A DNA stretch of 61,118 bases from a bacterium (lineage in GTDB: Bacteria > Myxococcota_A > Bradymonadia > Bradymonadales > Bradymonadaceae), in the NCBI GenBank assembly GCA_030427705.1, contig JAUIBR010000041.1, forward strand, positions 1 to 61,118. Reading direction: 5' to 3'. A program made the position numbers and the translations under genes. This document shows, piece by piece, positions 17,674-27,652 of the stretch; position 1 is the first letter of the stretch; the number at the start of each line of letters is the position of its first letter. Below the pieces are notes generated by a model. That model made no database searches. It was not told where the DNA came from and saw nothing but the letters and a program-made list of their open reading frames with translations.

Positions 17674-19103
17674 GTGACCATCGAGTCCATTCGTTGCTGG
17701 ACTTCGGATTCGTTCATCGACTTTCCGAGATTGTCGCGGATGTAGCGTTGGACCTTCTTCTTTTCAGACTTCGACAACGGTGCTGCTCGTTCGTCGTCAG
17801 TCAGCGCTCGCCCTTCAGCCGCAGCGGCTTTCTCGCGCTCTTGCAAGATGACCTTCGCCACCTTGAGCAGTTCTTCGTCGATGGCGAACATTCCACCTGC
17901 AGGCGAGTACTCCGCCCCACAAGTTGCAGAGCCTCCCATGAGGCTGACGCCGTTGGATGATTTGACGCGGTAGGTGCCTGCCCCTGGGAACACGCCTTGA
18001 ACGTTTCCGGCGCCCAGTGTGCCTTTCCAGACCTGCTTGCCGCTGTCGATATTGGTTACCGTGACCTCGGTCGCATCAAAGTAAGAGAACAGCCACAACT
18101 CTTCAGACGTGGTGTTCAAGAAGTCGGTCTCAATCCCCGTCCCTTCGATTCCTGCAGCGAAGTGGTGTTCTGCATAGCCTTGGAAGTTGAACGGCGCGAC
18201 GGATACGGAGATCTCATCCTGAGACTCGACTTTCACGTATTTGCCAGACAGGCGCATCGAGTGCACACCACCCGATGGGACGACCCCGTTCCAGATTACT
18301 TCGTTCGTCTTCATATCCGTCACCTTTGCTTTGGTTGCTCGCCCGTAGGCAAAAAGGTTCAGGTCATTTGAGCCTTCGGTAATCTTCCCGACATAGGAGT
18401 AGAAGATCTTGCCTGCGACACGCCCGTCGCGTGAAGGAACGAAGAACCCTTGGTCATAGTAGACTTGGACCGCGATGCTCTCCTTTGGGGCCTTAAATTC
18501 CAATACGTTGCTGTTCATCTGCCCAAGCTCAGCGCTCGTCATCTCGAAGTATGAACCGGCTTTGATGGTTTTTTCATGGATCGTCTTGTCGGCGGTGATG
18601 TTCGTGATGCGCACTTTGGTGTCTTCCCATGCCCAGACCAGCACTCGTGCATCTTGATTTGAGATGGAGGAGGGGAGTTCCGTGTAGAAGTGATCCGCTC
18701 GGTGATTGCCGTTCTCGTCGCGCAACCAGTAGCCAACAGCGGTGCATGAGGACGGGGTACCGACGAGGATCGAGGCCTTTTTGTCGCTGAGGAAGCCGAA
18801 CACGCCTTTTCCGGTGCTGACGTTTTTCGTCTCACCGCGGGTCACAGTGCCCGTCCAGACCGTCTTGTTCTGTTCGAGTGAGATGATGCGGACGTTGGTG
18901 TCCTTCTCATATCCGTGAACGATGGCTTCTCCGGCGGTGTAGAAGTACGTGGTGTACATTAGCTTGTCGCCAGCGAGTGCCCCTTTCTTAGTATCTTTCG
19001 TCGTTTGCGTCGTGTTCTTGGCGAGCAGTTCTTGGCCGAAAGCGGACGAACTCACTGCGAGCGTGAGCAAGATAGCAAGAACTGAGAGGAATGTGCGTTT
19101 CAT
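17667..19103 (-). CDS. Secreted protein with four related beta repeats (unknown function)
   Basis: 478 residues from the ATG at 19103, which has CGGAG upstream and starts a clear signal peptide ending ASA-type (SSSAFGQ). A longer frame starts 30 bases upstream but lacks this logic. Four units follow the pattern of a V-x-V/I-T strand, then K-x-x-W-x-G-T, then G (VRIISLEQNKTVWTGTV; VRITNITADKTIHEKTI; AKVTDMKTNEVIWNGVV; VTVTNIDSGKQVWKGTL). This resembles repeated Ig-like or jelly-roll strands as in IgGFc-binding-type domains, but that link is only suggestive. The C-terminal about 60 residues are charged and helical. Role unknown. Confidence 0.7.
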   Translation of the reverse strand: MKRTFLSVLAILLTLAVSSSAFGQELLAKNTTQTTKDTKKGALAGDKLMYTTYFYTAGEAIVHGYEKDTNVRIISLEQNKTVWTGTVTRGETKNVSTGKGVFGFLSDKKASILVGTPSSCTAVGYWLRDENGNHRADHFYTELPSSISNQDARVLVWAWEDTKVRITNITADKTIHEKTIKAGSYFEMTSAELGQMNSNVLEFKAPKESIAVQVYYDQGFFVPSRDGRVAGKIFYSYVGKITEGSNDLNLFAYGRATKAKVTDMKTNEVIWNGVVPSGGVHSMRLSGKYVKVESQDEISVSVAPFNFQGYAEHHFAAGIEGTGIETDFLNTTSEELWLFSYFDATEVTVTNIDSGKQVWKGTLGAGNVQGVFPGAGTYRVKSSNGVSLMGGSATCGAEYSPAGGMFAIDEELLKVAKVILQEREKAAAAEGRALTDDERAAPLSKSEKKKVQRYIRDNLGKSMNESEVQQRMDSMVTY

Positions 19104-19167
19104 AGGAACTCCGAGATTGGTTGATACAACCAATAACGAGCCCCTGATGAATTGGATCTAAATCAGG

Positions 19168-20370
19168 CTACTTTTTGGCGGTCGATTGGATCCGGAACAA
19201 CTGCTGACCCATGAAGATGAAGTCGCTGTTGTGGAGCTTGGTCCGCTCCCAGATTTTGATCCACGTGCCGTTGGACGAGTTCAGGTCGACCAGGTAGCAG
19301 TGGCCATCATCGCCGGTGTAGATCTGGGCATGTCGCGAAGACATGAATTTGTCATGAGGGAAGATGATGTCTCCCTTTTCGCGGCCGAGGACAGCGCCTG
19401 ACTCCGGCAAGCAGTAGACATTTTGAACGATGCCACCGATGCCGATCTGAAGAACCTTGTAGCTGCCACCAGGTGAAGGGCTGCCCATGTAGCGGGTGCC
19501 GTCAGAGCTCTTCGTTTTGGGAGTGATTGCTTGCTCGAACCGCTCGAACCGTAGCACCTGACGTCCCATCAGGAATGTGTCACCAGGCGTGAGGCGAACT
19601 TCGTCGCGTAGCTTGAGGAAGGTGCCGTTGAGGCTGTACAGATCCTCGATGAAGAGGTCGCCTTTCTCGACGTGCAAACGTGCGTGTTTCGGGCTCAGGA
19701 ACGCATCCGTAGGGAATCGCGTATCGCCGTCACGTCCGATGGTTGTCTCAAGGAATTGGAGCGGAATCTCTACGCCATCGCTTCCATCTTCGTTGATGGA
19801 GACCAGCGCAATTGCCCAGGGGTTTTCCTTTCGAGACAACTCCGAAGCCGGAGGAATCTCGCGTTTCTCTTCGGTGCCGTCCTTCGTGACCGACAGGGAT
19901 CCACCACATTGGACGCAGAACTTCATACCCGGAGGGTTACTTGCGCTACAGTGTGGGCAGGTAACCTGCGGCTCTACCTGAGCTTCGCTACGAACATCGG
20001 CATCAATTTTGCCGGTGTGTTCGACGTCCACCCGCATTGTTTCGGAGACTTCTTCGGGCTCAGGCTCTGCGTCTAGCGCGTCCAAAACAAAGTCTTGGAG
20101 TTCCGCGTCCGACATCTGGTCGCCGGCATCTGCGGTATCGAGGCTCTCTTCAGAGACGACGAAGTCGTTCTTTTTGCGGAATCGTGCAGCGACGTTTTGT
20201 ACAGCTTCGTCTTCGTCCGGAACACTCGTCGCCAGGTCAACCGAGACACCGCCTCCAGATCCGAGACGACCTCCGCCACTAAGTACAAAGTTTCCGGTGT
20301 CTTCCTTTTGCCCCTCTGGGTTGTCTTCCGACAAAGAAAACAGGTCTGGGGGTACTTTGCCCTCTTCCAC
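19168..20370 (-). CDS. Zinc-ribbon protein with two FHA domains
   Basis: 400 residues, cytoplasmic (no signal peptide). An acidic, low-complexity N-terminal third is followed by a double CxxC zinc ribbon (CPHCSASNPPGMKFCVQCG, near residue 140). Two FHA domains come next (about 205-285 and 320-395). Each keeps the key GR, SxxH and NG residues (TIGRD/SPKHARL/SLNGT and VLGRE/SSRHAQI/SSNGT). FHA domains bind phosphothreonine, so the protein probably docks to targets of a Ser/Thr kinase encoded elsewhere. The second FHA gene lies upstream on the same strand, 107 bases away. Confidence 0.85.
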   Translation of the reverse strand: MEEGKVPPDLFSLSEDNPEGQKEDTGNFVLSGGGRLGSGGGVSVDLATSVPDEDEAVQNVAARFRKKNDFVVSEESLDTADAGDQMSDAELQDFVLDALDAEPEPEEVSETMRVDVEHTGKIDADVRSEAQVEPQVTCPHCSASNPPGMKFCVQCGGSLSVTKDGTEEKREIPPASELSRKENPWAIALVSINEDGSDGVEIPLQFLETTIGRDGDTRFPTDAFLSPKHARLHVEKGDLFIEDLYSLNGTFLKLRDEVRLTPGDTFLMGRQVLRFERFEQAITPKTKSSDGTRYMGSPSPGGSYKVLQIGIGGIVQNVYCLPESGAVLGREKGDIIFPHDKFMSSRHAQIYTGDDGHCYLVDLNSSNGTWIKIWERTKLHNSDFIFMGQQLFRIQSTAKK

Positions 20371-20477
20371 GAACGCTCCTTAGAGTGCGCCAGCTGACAT
20401 TAAAATTCTTTGATCAGCAGACTAACCCAACGAAACAAGGCGACGCAAGATCAACTGCGCCAGTAAATGAGATGCCG

Positions 20478-22472
20478 CTAGCCGTCGTCGGTTAGCAAAG
20501 ACTTCAGCGTATCGAGCGATTTCTTGGGTTCGGTATCCCGAATTGCGGACTGTAGACGAACACGATCCACGGTGGACAGAGCATCGAGGTTTGCGCGCTC
20601 AATCGCATCAACAATACGTTCCAGCATATCTACGCGTTCGCGCATTTCCGTGAGGACATCGGGTTCCAAGCCGGAAACGGCAGCCCCAGGAGGTGGTGCG
20701 TCGTCGTCTGAGACTTGAGAACGCAGGACCTCGATTTCGCCTTCGAGTTCTTCAACTCGCGCTTCCAACGTCGTGTTTTGCGCTTTGAGATCCTCGTTTT
20801 CCTTATCGAGGTGCTGATCGCCCTTGTTTTTGTCTTTTTCGAGTCGCAGCCGTTGCTTCAGACCCTCGATTTCGCTGCGTAGGTCGTCAACATTTCCGAT
20901 GGACTCGAGCTCTTCGGCCATCCCATCTCGCTCGCTGCGCAGATTGTCGATCTCGTCACGGTTGGCTGCGATCTCGGTTTCGAGGTCGTCGAGCTTAGCC
21001 TCTTGTTCTGAAATCGTCGCGCGGTATGCCTCGATTTGGGCGTCCACATCATCGGTCGAAGCCTGAAGTTCGCGGTTGCGCCGTTCAAACTCCTCGACGA
21101 GTCGTTTGTGTCGGTCCAACTCGCGGGTCAACGCCTCGCGTTCCTCGATAGCTTGAGCGCCGTCATTTGCGGCCTGTTTGGCATCACGTGCGGAGTTTCG
21201 CGCGTCATCGACCTCGTTTTGAAGCCGCTCGACTTCCGCCTCCAGCGCCTCGATATCACGCTCTTTGGCCAGCAAGTCTTCGCGTTGCCGTTCGCTGGTT
21301 TCAATCGCAGCTGCGCCGTCGCCAAGTTGCGCCTCAAGCTCACTGACACGTGTCAAAGCCGCATCCAGCTCGCCTTCGAGCTTCATGTTGCGCTTGGTCG
21401 TTTCGCGGAGGTCAGTCTCAAACTCTTCCGCACGTTCGCTGGATTGCAGCGCCGTGTGCAGGCGCTCTTCCAAGCGGCGCTTCTCGTCGCGGACTGCGTC
21501 AAGCTCTTCGCGATAGCGATTGGCTTCATCACGAGCAGCTTGCTCGGCGGCGGGATCTCCGGCCGCGGCAGAAGCAGCACTTTGTGTTAGCGCTTCAACT
21601 TCGTTTCTGAGCTCTTCGACGTTGCGCCGTTCTTCATCCAAACGCGTTTGCAGGTCGTCGATTTCATCGGCTTGGCGAGAAGCGAGGTCCTCAATGGACT
21701 GTTTCTCGGCCATCAGGCGTTGCAGGTCGCCGCTGTCTTCTCTTGTCGAATCAGCCCGGCCTAGGTCTTCAAGCGAAGGTGGTTCGGTCGCGCCCCATGC
21801 CGCGTTGGATTGCTCGCCCAAACCTGGATCGTATTGAGGTCCGGCGGGGCCAGCGTTGACGGTCTGCTGCGAATGCTGATTTACGGTCTGTGGAGACTCA
21901 TTGGCGTATGGGTTGGCGTCAAAACCACCGCCGCCACTGCCACCATATGGTTCGGATGAGCCATAGGGCTCGTTAGATTGGCTGTAAGGGTCGGACTGAC
22001 CACTATTATAGGGGTCAGAATTGAACGCGTTGTTGCCGCTGCCGCTGCCGCCATAGGGGTCAGAATTGAAGGCACCGCCACCATATGGATCCATCGAGCT
22101 CGACTGACCATACGGGTCGTTCGGAATACCGCCGCCCGCGTGGGTGGGGATGTCGTCTTCGTCGTCCTGAAGAAAGTGCAGAATGAAATCGCCACACCAG
22201 ACTTCATCGCTTGGCGCAAGGAATTCTCGGCCCATCACAGGCTTTCGCTCATCTTCGATGATCAGATAGGTCCCATTGGACGAATTGAGATCGATGACTT
22301 CGTATTGGCCGTTATTGAAACGGAACTCCGCGTGTCGTCTAGACACAGACTTCCGATTCGAACGGATTGTGCAATCCGTCGCGCGACCAATGGTGACGAC
22401 TGGATGGTCCGCACCAAACGGTACGGAGCGCTCCTGCCCTGAAATGTCGGTGTAAACAATCCGAGCCAACAT
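20478..22472 (-). CDS. FHA-domain protein with a SDPYG-rich linker and long coiled coil
   Basis: 664 residues. An N-terminal FHA domain (about 25-100; TIGRATDCTI, SRRHAEF, SSNGTYL) is followed by a Gly/Ser/Asn/Pro/Tyr-rich region (about 108-235) with repeated SDPYGG/SDPYN units. A continuous Glu/Arg/Leu heptad coiled coil spans about 245-600. The start has AAGGAG close upstream. The layout resembles scaffold or polar-assembly proteins: a phosphopeptide reader, a flexible or phase-separating linker and a rod. Function is inferred, not known. The promoter must lie in the divergent gap with the 22696 gene. Confidence 0.82.
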   Translation of the reverse strand: MLARIVYTDISGQERSVPFGADHPVVTIGRATDCTIRSNRKSVSRRHAEFRFNNGQYEVIDLNSSNGTYLIIEDERKPVMGREFLAPSDEVWCGDFILHFLQDDEDDIPTHAGGGIPNDPYGQSSSMDPYGGGAFNSDPYGGSGSGNNAFNSDPYNSGQSDPYSQSNEPYGSSEPYGGSGGGGFDANPYANESPQTVNQHSQQTVNAGPAGPQYDPGLGEQSNAAWGATEPPSLEDLGRADSTREDSGDLQRLMAEKQSIEDLASRQADEIDDLQTRLDEERRNVEELRNEVEALTQSAASAAAGDPAAEQAARDEANRYREELDAVRDEKRRLEERLHTALQSSERAEEFETDLRETTKRNMKLEGELDAALTRVSELEAQLGDGAAAIETSERQREDLLAKERDIEALEAEVERLQNEVDDARNSARDAKQAANDGAQAIEEREALTRELDRHKRLVEEFERRNRELQASTDDVDAQIEAYRATISEQEAKLDDLETEIAANRDEIDNLRSERDGMAEELESIGNVDDLRSEIEGLKQRLRLEKDKNKGDQHLDKENEDLKAQNTTLEARVEELEGEIEVLRSQVSDDDAPPPGAAVSGLEPDVLTEMRERVDMLERIVDAIERANLDALSTVDRVRLQSAIRDTEPKKSLDTLKSLLTDDG

Positions 22473-22654
22473 GGGCTCCTTTCATGTACTGCTATCCAGA
22501 CAACGAGGTGAATATCCTAAGATGCACCCCGCTTTTGCGTCAATCTAACGGTTTTCATGATCGACCATTGTTGGCGCTCCGCAACTTTTTTCACCCGCGA
22601 CAACTCTTGCCATGCGGGGATCCGCGAAATATTGTGCGCGGGAGGAACTTTGGG

Positions 22655-22677
22655 CGTTGTTTTGTTTCTAAACAACG
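22655..22677. promoter_or_regulatory. Inverted repeat before the 22696 gene
   Basis: Perfect 8-bp arms (CGTTGTTT at 22655-22662, AAACAACG at 22670-22677) with a 7-base spacer lie 18 bases before the ATG at 22696, in the 223-base divergent region. It could be an operator or, in RNA, a hairpin near the start. No ribosome-binding site is obvious between it and the start. The rest of the gap shows nothing else definite. Confidence 0.4.
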
Positions 22678-22695
22678 TCACAACGGCCAAGACGC

Positions 22696-23556
22696 ATGAC
22701 TGAAGAAAACGACATCCCAATCGAAGACCACTCCGGTGAGTATGACGAGGAGCTGATTGCGCTTGCTCAGAGTGAGCCGCCCTCGGTTCTGCGTCCTGTT
22801 TTGATGATTGCGGTGATCGCGATGGCCGTGTGGATCGTCAGCGATTGGCAATCGGAGCTCGAGTATTTCTTCTCGTCCTCAGAGCCGGTCGACCTCGGAG
22901 ATGCAACGGACTTTGCGATCAAAGCGGCTGAGGACCCTGATTGGCGCCCAGACATCCCGCACAATCGCTATGTATCCATTCGTGGAATCCCATCGCGCCG
23001 TTCCCAGAGCGCGCGCTATCGCTACTCGAAACTCGCTGGGAGTTGGGTGTTTGTGGAGGCGCGTCGCGAGGATGCGGATCTTGACCCGATCGAGCGCGAA
23101 CTCGCGGGCACCAACAAAGGTGAGACGGATCGCACCTATTTCAGGGGTAGCGGACGTATCGTCGATTTCACGAAGATGCCTGAGCGCTATCTTGGGCTGC
23201 GCGATTATTACACGCGGCGCTACAAACAGCCGTTCTGCACCGACCTTACCGACGCAAAACGCAAAGAAATCCGCCAGCGTCAACGCGACTCAATCATTCA
23301 GCAGATCAAAGCTGAATATGATGCAGCGACCCCTGAAGAGCGCGAGAAGGAAGGGCTGAAACCCACCATCACGGACGAGGAAATCAACCAGATCTTCGCC
23401 AATAATCCCGTGTGTGTGGATGCCTATCTTTTGCAGGTCGACGTGAAGCCCAGTGATTATTGGTGGTACCTGGCCGCCTCAATCATGTTCGGGCTGTTCA
23501 TGCTGTTTAACGTCGTGTTGTTGATTCGCTGGGTGCGCCAAACGATGCGCTCCTAA
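22696..23556 (+). CDS. Membrane protein with two end helices and a large soluble domain (unknown)
   Basis: 286 residues. One transmembrane helix near residues 32-50 and another near 257-279 flank a soluble region of about 200 residues, which would face the periplasm if the N-terminus is cytoplasmic. The soluble part is charged and includes RYVSIRGIPSRRSQSARYR and a helical basic stretch. I do not recognise a family. It converges on the BatA-like gene with a four-base overlap of stop codons. Confidence 0.65.
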   Translation: MTEENDIPIEDHSGEYDEELIALAQSEPPSVLRPVLMIAVIAMAVWIVSDWQSELEYFFSSSEPVDLGDATDFAIKAAEDPDWRPDIPHNRYVSIRGIPSRRSQSARYRYSKLAGSWVFVEARREDADLDPIERELAGTNKGETDRTYFRGSGRIVDFTKMPERYLGLRDYYTRRYKQPFCTDLTDAKRKEIRQRQRDSIIQQIKAEYDAATPEEREKEGLKPTITDEEINQIFANNPVCVDAYLLQVDVKPSDYWWYLAASIMFGLFMLFNVVLLIRWVRQTMRS

Positions 23557-25682
23557 GCGTCGTCAAACGTCGGCTCCGGTTGACCGGTCAGCATCCGCCA
23601 CAATCGATTCAGGACGCTGCGACGTGTTCCGACGACGGACTCAAGCAGTAGCAATACCGTCACCAAAAACAAGATGGGGCTCCACAGGTTCACACGACGT
23701 TTGTTGCCAGCACCGGTTTGCGCGCGGTCGCCTCCGACGGCAATTTGGTCACGCTCAACTTTGGTCAGGTCGCTGTCAGCCGTGTTGGCGTTTACCGCAA
23801 ATCCGAGATTCGGTAGCAGCGTCTGTTCGTCCTCGTCTGTATCGGCATAGACCTTGTACATCCCAGGCGATTTCGCCCGGAACTCAACGATCCCTTCCAC
23901 CGGCTGAAGCACATATCGCAGGTCATCCGGACCTCGGACGATAGCGCGTTGCTCTACCAGCGAACCGACGTCGAGAGATACCTTTATGCCAGCGCGCCAA
24001 TCGCTGCTTCCCTCTGAAGTTGCGCGTCGTGCGAGATAATTCACTGAACGTTGCATCAAAGGGAGAAACGCGGTGCGCGTGGGAAGATCGGTCCAATCTA
24101 GATCCGCAGATGTTGTCAGCATCAACACACGGCCCTTGCCTACACGACGTTCGATGAGCGCTGGAGCGGCGTCCTTGTATGAGAGGATTGTCTCTGTGCG
24201 CTCATCAGAGCTGGGTTCGAGCAACATATAGCTGAAAACCACACTGCTCTGGAGCGTGTCGCCACCAGGAAGATCAAACACCTGAAACACCGGGTGTTGG
24301 CGCCGCATAGTCCCAAATCGCGTGACTTTGATCGGGGCGTCGGGGTCGGTGCGGGTGGCGAGCTGCTTCAGGCCACGTAGGGGCTTGGGCAGGATCGGCG
24401 CAAGATGTTGGTTGTACGCAGTCACGTCAATCTGGTCGCCGGCCGTAATGAACAGTCCACCGCCGGACTCGACAAACGCCTTGAGCTTCTCGGCTGCGCT
24501 TGCGCTCACATGGCTGACATTAGCGAGAATGACGACATCAAAGCCTGCCAGGTCTCGACCCTCGAAACCCTCTCGGGTGGTGACGACCGGTAGAATCCGC
24601 GATTGACTGTCTTGACGCGGATGCAGTGCACGCTCCAGGAAGAACACTTCATCGGAATACACGACGCTGCTCGGCTCACCATTGACGATCAAGGTCTCGG
24701 TCGTGTTGTCGCTTTGAACTGGAAGCGTGAACACATTGTCGGCTTCCAAAGCGTCGTCATCTGCACTGATGCGGACCTGGGCCACACCACTGTTTTCGCC
24801 GTCGAACTTGTGTCGAAAGGTCTGCACAGTCTTCGAGCCTTTGGACACATTGGTTTTGGATGCCGCAATCGCCTTGCCATCGACAACGAGCTCGACTTGG
24901 ACTTCGGTATCCTTCGTCCCAAGATTCGCAATCGTCGTATCGATGCGCCAGATCACCTCGTTCTGCCCGGTTTCCTCCTCGAATTTGGCGCCAACGATGG
25001 CCACTGAGGCCGGATTCGCCACCTCGCGAACGTCCAGAAACTCCACGAGATGAAGTGTTTGGATAGGTTCGCCGCTCGCCAGACCGCCCTTGGCAAGGTC
25101 ACTAACGACGACGATACGTTTGTTGGGAAGCTGTGAACTCGCCAGCATATCTGCGGCGAGCTGGACCGACTCTCGGACATCGGCGGAATGGGCCCCGGGT
25201 CGCAGATCGCCGACTTTGTCGAGGAGGTCACTGTGATTCGTCGACAATCGATCGACCGCTGCTCTCGGCTCAGCGTCTGCAACGACGAGCGCCACCTCGT
25301 CCCATGGCCGCAACGCTCCGACGTCTTCATCGAGCGCGTCCATTGCGTTTGACCACCAATCTGATGACGCCATCGAAAGGGATGTGTCCACCACATACAC
25401 AGTCGCCGTCGGCATCCGCTCCTCGGCGGTCAGTCCGGATTCGCTGAGGTAGAACGGCTTGGCGAGTGCGAAGGCGAGGAAAACCACGACCAGCACGCGA
25501 ATGGCCATCATCAGCCATTGTCGGACCTTGATTCCGGTGGCTACGCGCTTCTGGCTCTGGATCAGGAATTTCAGGGGCGGGAAGTCCTGAACCACCGCCT
25601 TTCGGCGGTTGATAAGGTGCACCAAGATCGGCAAACCAGCCGCCAGTAGGCCCACCAGAAACAATGGTTCGACGAAGCTCAA
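23553..25682 (-). CDS. BatA-type VWA membrane protein
   Basis: 709 residues. The N-terminus is the BatA membrane domain (helix 6-24, conserved PILVHLINRRK, helix 57-75). A VWA domain follows with the metal-site start DTSLS at 99-103. A second alpha/beta domain (about 330-470, including VVILANVSHVSASAAEKLKAFVESGGGLFITAGD-like features) resembles glutamine-amidotransferase-like folds seen in this family. A C-terminal helix lies near 669-685. Such proteins sit with MoxR ATPases and DUF58 proteins and are thought to work in envelope stress or assembly. It overlaps the DUF58 gene by four bases. Confidence 0.85.
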   Translation of the reverse strand: MSFVEPLFLVGLLAAGLPILVHLINRRKAVVQDFPPLKFLIQSQKRVATGIKVRQWLMMAIRVLVVVFLAFALAKPFYLSESGLTAEERMPTATVYVVDTSLSMASSDWWSNAMDALDEDVGALRPWDEVALVVADAEPRAAVDRLSTNHSDLLDKVGDLRPGAHSADVRESVQLAADMLASSQLPNKRIVVVSDLAKGGLASGEPIQTLHLVEFLDVREVANPASVAIVGAKFEEETGQNEVIWRIDTTIANLGTKDTEVQVELVVDGKAIAASKTNVSKGSKTVQTFRHKFDGENSGVAQVRISADDDALEADNVFTLPVQSDNTTETLIVNGEPSSVVYSDEVFFLERALHPRQDSQSRILPVVTTREGFEGRDLAGFDVVILANVSHVSASAAEKLKAFVESGGGLFITAGDQIDVTAYNQHLAPILPKPLRGLKQLATRTDPDAPIKVTRFGTMRRQHPVFQVFDLPGGDTLQSSVVFSYMLLEPSSDERTETILSYKDAAPALIERRVGKGRVLMLTTSADLDWTDLPTRTAFLPLMQRSVNYLARRATSEGSSDWRAGIKVSLDVGSLVEQRAIVRGPDDLRYVLQPVEGIVEFRAKSPGMYKVYADTDEDEQTLLPNLGFAVNANTADSDLTKVERDQIAVGGDRAQTGAGNKRRVNLWSPILFLVTVLLLLESVVGTRRSVLNRLWRMLTGQPEPTFDDA

Positions 25683-26575
25683 CTGCGTGCCCTCAAATAC
25701 TGAAGTGCTACCTCTTCAAGCGGACTCGTCGTCGTGAATCTCAAATACTCAACCTGGGTGCGCTGGCAGCCCAGCTTGATGCGATCCAAATGCTCACCGA
25801 AGGCGGCTTTGTATCGGTCCCTCAGGTCATCGGGGTCGGCCAAAAGGGTCTCACCGCCTTCCATATCTTCGAAGAGGGTCAACCCCTCGTAAGGCAGTGT
25901 TAATTCCGCTGGGTCGACCACATGGAACACCGAAATCTCATAGCGGCGCTTCCGCAAGACGCTCAAAAGATTCAACGTTTCGGCATCGGCATCTAGCATG
26001 TCGCTCATCACGATGACTTGGGAGCGAGGCCGCGCGCGTTCGGCGATGGTGCGCAGCGCACGCTCAAGGGACGTCTCCCCTTTCCCGCGCAGGCCGTCGA
26101 CCATGAACAGGAAGTCATCGAGGTGGGTACGTTTTGAAGACGCGGGCAGAAACCCGACTTTTGAAGAACCATCAATGTGTACACCACCAACCGCATCACC
26201 CTGCCGAATGTACAGGTGTGCCAGGGCGGCCGACATTAGCGACACATATCGCAGCTTGCTCAGCGGTGCGTCTTCGGATTGAAACGCCATAGACCCCGAA
26301 CCATCCAGTACGAAGTAGACCCGAAGGTTCGTCTCGTCCTGAAACTGCTTCACATAGAATTTGTCGGACTTGCCGTAGACCCGCCAGTCGATGTGCCGAA
26401 TCTCGTGGCCGGGCGAGTACTCAATATACTCCGCAAACTCAACCGAACCGCCACGATGGGGGCTTCGGTGCAAACCGGCAATGATCCCCTCAGCGAGCGC
26501 TTTGGCTTTGGCCTGAATGTTCCCGAGCTGCTCAAGCAACTCTGGATCCAGATATTCGGTGCGAAGCGCCGTCAT
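25679..26575 (-). CDS. DUF58 family protein
   Basis: 298 residues with the DUF58 signature (HRGGSVEFAEYIEYSPGHEIRHIDWRVYGK-like, about residues 39-68) and a VWA-like metal motif (DGSGSM). DUF58 proteins are partners of MoxR AAA ATPases. The ATG directly follows the moxR stop, and its end overlaps the BatA-like gene, so the three are translated together. The target protein is unknown. Confidence 0.9.
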   Translation of the reverse strand: MTALRTEYLDPELLEQLGNIQAKAKALAEGIIAGLHRSPHRGGSVEFAEYIEYSPGHEIRHIDWRVYGKSDKFYVKQFQDETNLRVYFVLDGSGSMAFQSEDAPLSKLRYVSLMSAALAHLYIRQGDAVGGVHIDGSSKVGFLPASSKRTHLDDFLFMVDGLRGKGETSLERALRTIAERARPRSQVIVMSDMLDADAETLNLLSVLRKRRYEISVFHVVDPAELTLPYEGLTLFEDMEGGETLLADPDDLRDRYKAAFGEHLDRIKLGCQRTQVEYLRFTTTSPLEEVALQYLRARS

Positions 26576-27607
26576 CTAGCCTCCGAGGAGGCGATCGATA
26601 AGGTCGTCGCTCGTGATTCCCTGCGCTTCGGCTTGGAAATTGGTCAGGATGCGGTGTCTCAGAATCGGGCGTGCGAGCGCATCGATATCTTCCACCGCGA
26701 CCGTGAGTCGCCCGTTCAGGAGGGCACGAGCCTTTCCAGCCAAGACCAAGTACTGGCTTGCACGCGGACCCGCACCGAATCCCACGAATTCTTTGACATA
26801 GTCAGGCGCGGTTTCGTCGTCAGGCCGAGTTTTTCGCACAAGTTTGACGGCGGCTTGCAGCACTTCGTCGGAGACCGGCACGCGCAGTACAAGTTCCTGC
26901 AGTTTGAGAATCGCTTGAGCATCCAAAACGCTCTCGATCTCGGTCACCTCTGCCGCCGTTGTTTTTGCGACGATAAGAATCTCTTCGTCAGCCGAGGGAT
27001 AGTCGACCTTCAGGTGAAACATGAATCGGTCGAGCTGCGCTTCAGGTAGGGGATAGGTCCCTTCCTGCTCGATAGGGTTCTGAGTCGCAAACACCAGAAA
27101 CGGCAAGTTCAGGTCGTAGGTATTGCCACCAGCCGAGACCTTGTATTCCTGCATCGACTGCAGCAGCGCTGCCTGCGTCTTTGGCGGCGTACGGTTGATT
27201 TCGTCCGCCAACAGCAGGTTCGTGAAGACTGGGCCGTGGATGAATTTGAACACGCGTTTTCCGGTCGCGTGGTCTTCTTCGAGGATGTCGGTTCCAGTGA
27301 TATCGGCAGGCATCAAGTCAGGCGTGAACTGGATTCGATTGAAGTCCAGATCGAGCACCTGGGCCAACGTCGAGATGAGCGATGTTTTCGCCAGTCCAGG
27401 CACGCCCATCAGGAGGCAGTGGCCTCGCGAGAATAGGGCGATCAGCAGGTGTTCGATGAGCTCTTCTTGGCCGAAGATACGCTTTCGAACTTGCTGGACG
27501 ATCGCCTCGCGTGCCGCGGACATTTCGGCAACGACATCAAGGTCGCTCTCTACCGAAGGTTCCGAGGGCTCTGGCTGTTCAGTTTGTGTGGGTTCGCTTG
27601 CCAACAT
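26576..27607 (-). CDS. MoxR family AAA+ ATPase
   Basis: 343 residues. Walker A is GVPGLAKT (residues 68-75), Walker B is LLADEIN (132-138), sensor 1 is in FATQNP, and the arginine-rich [11 protein letters not shown] segment is typical. MoxR ATPases act as chaperones that insert metals or remodel VWA partners. An acidic, Pro/Thr-rich N-terminal 30 residues are likely disordered. It lies upstream of the DUF58 and VWA genes in one operon. Confidence 0.95.
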   Translation of the reverse strand: MLASEPTQTEQPEPSEPSVESDLDVVAEMSAAREAIVQQVRKRIFGQEELIEHLLIALFSRGHCLLMGVPGLAKTSLISTLAQVLDLDFNRIQFTPDLMPADITGTDILEEDHATGKRVFKFIHGPVFTNLLLADEINRTPPKTQAALLQSMQEYKVSAGGNTYDLNLPFLVFATQNPIEQEGTYPLPEAQLDRFMFHLKVDYPSADEEILIVAKTTAAEVTEIESVLDAQAILKLQELVLRVPVSDEVLQAAVKLVRKTRPDDETAPDYVKEFVGFGAGPRASQYLVLAGKARALLNGRLTVAVEDIDALARPILRHRILTNFQAEAQGITSDDLIDRLLGG

Positions 27608-27652
27608 TCAATCCAATAAAGTGGTCACAACAACGAAGTATCACTGAATGGT

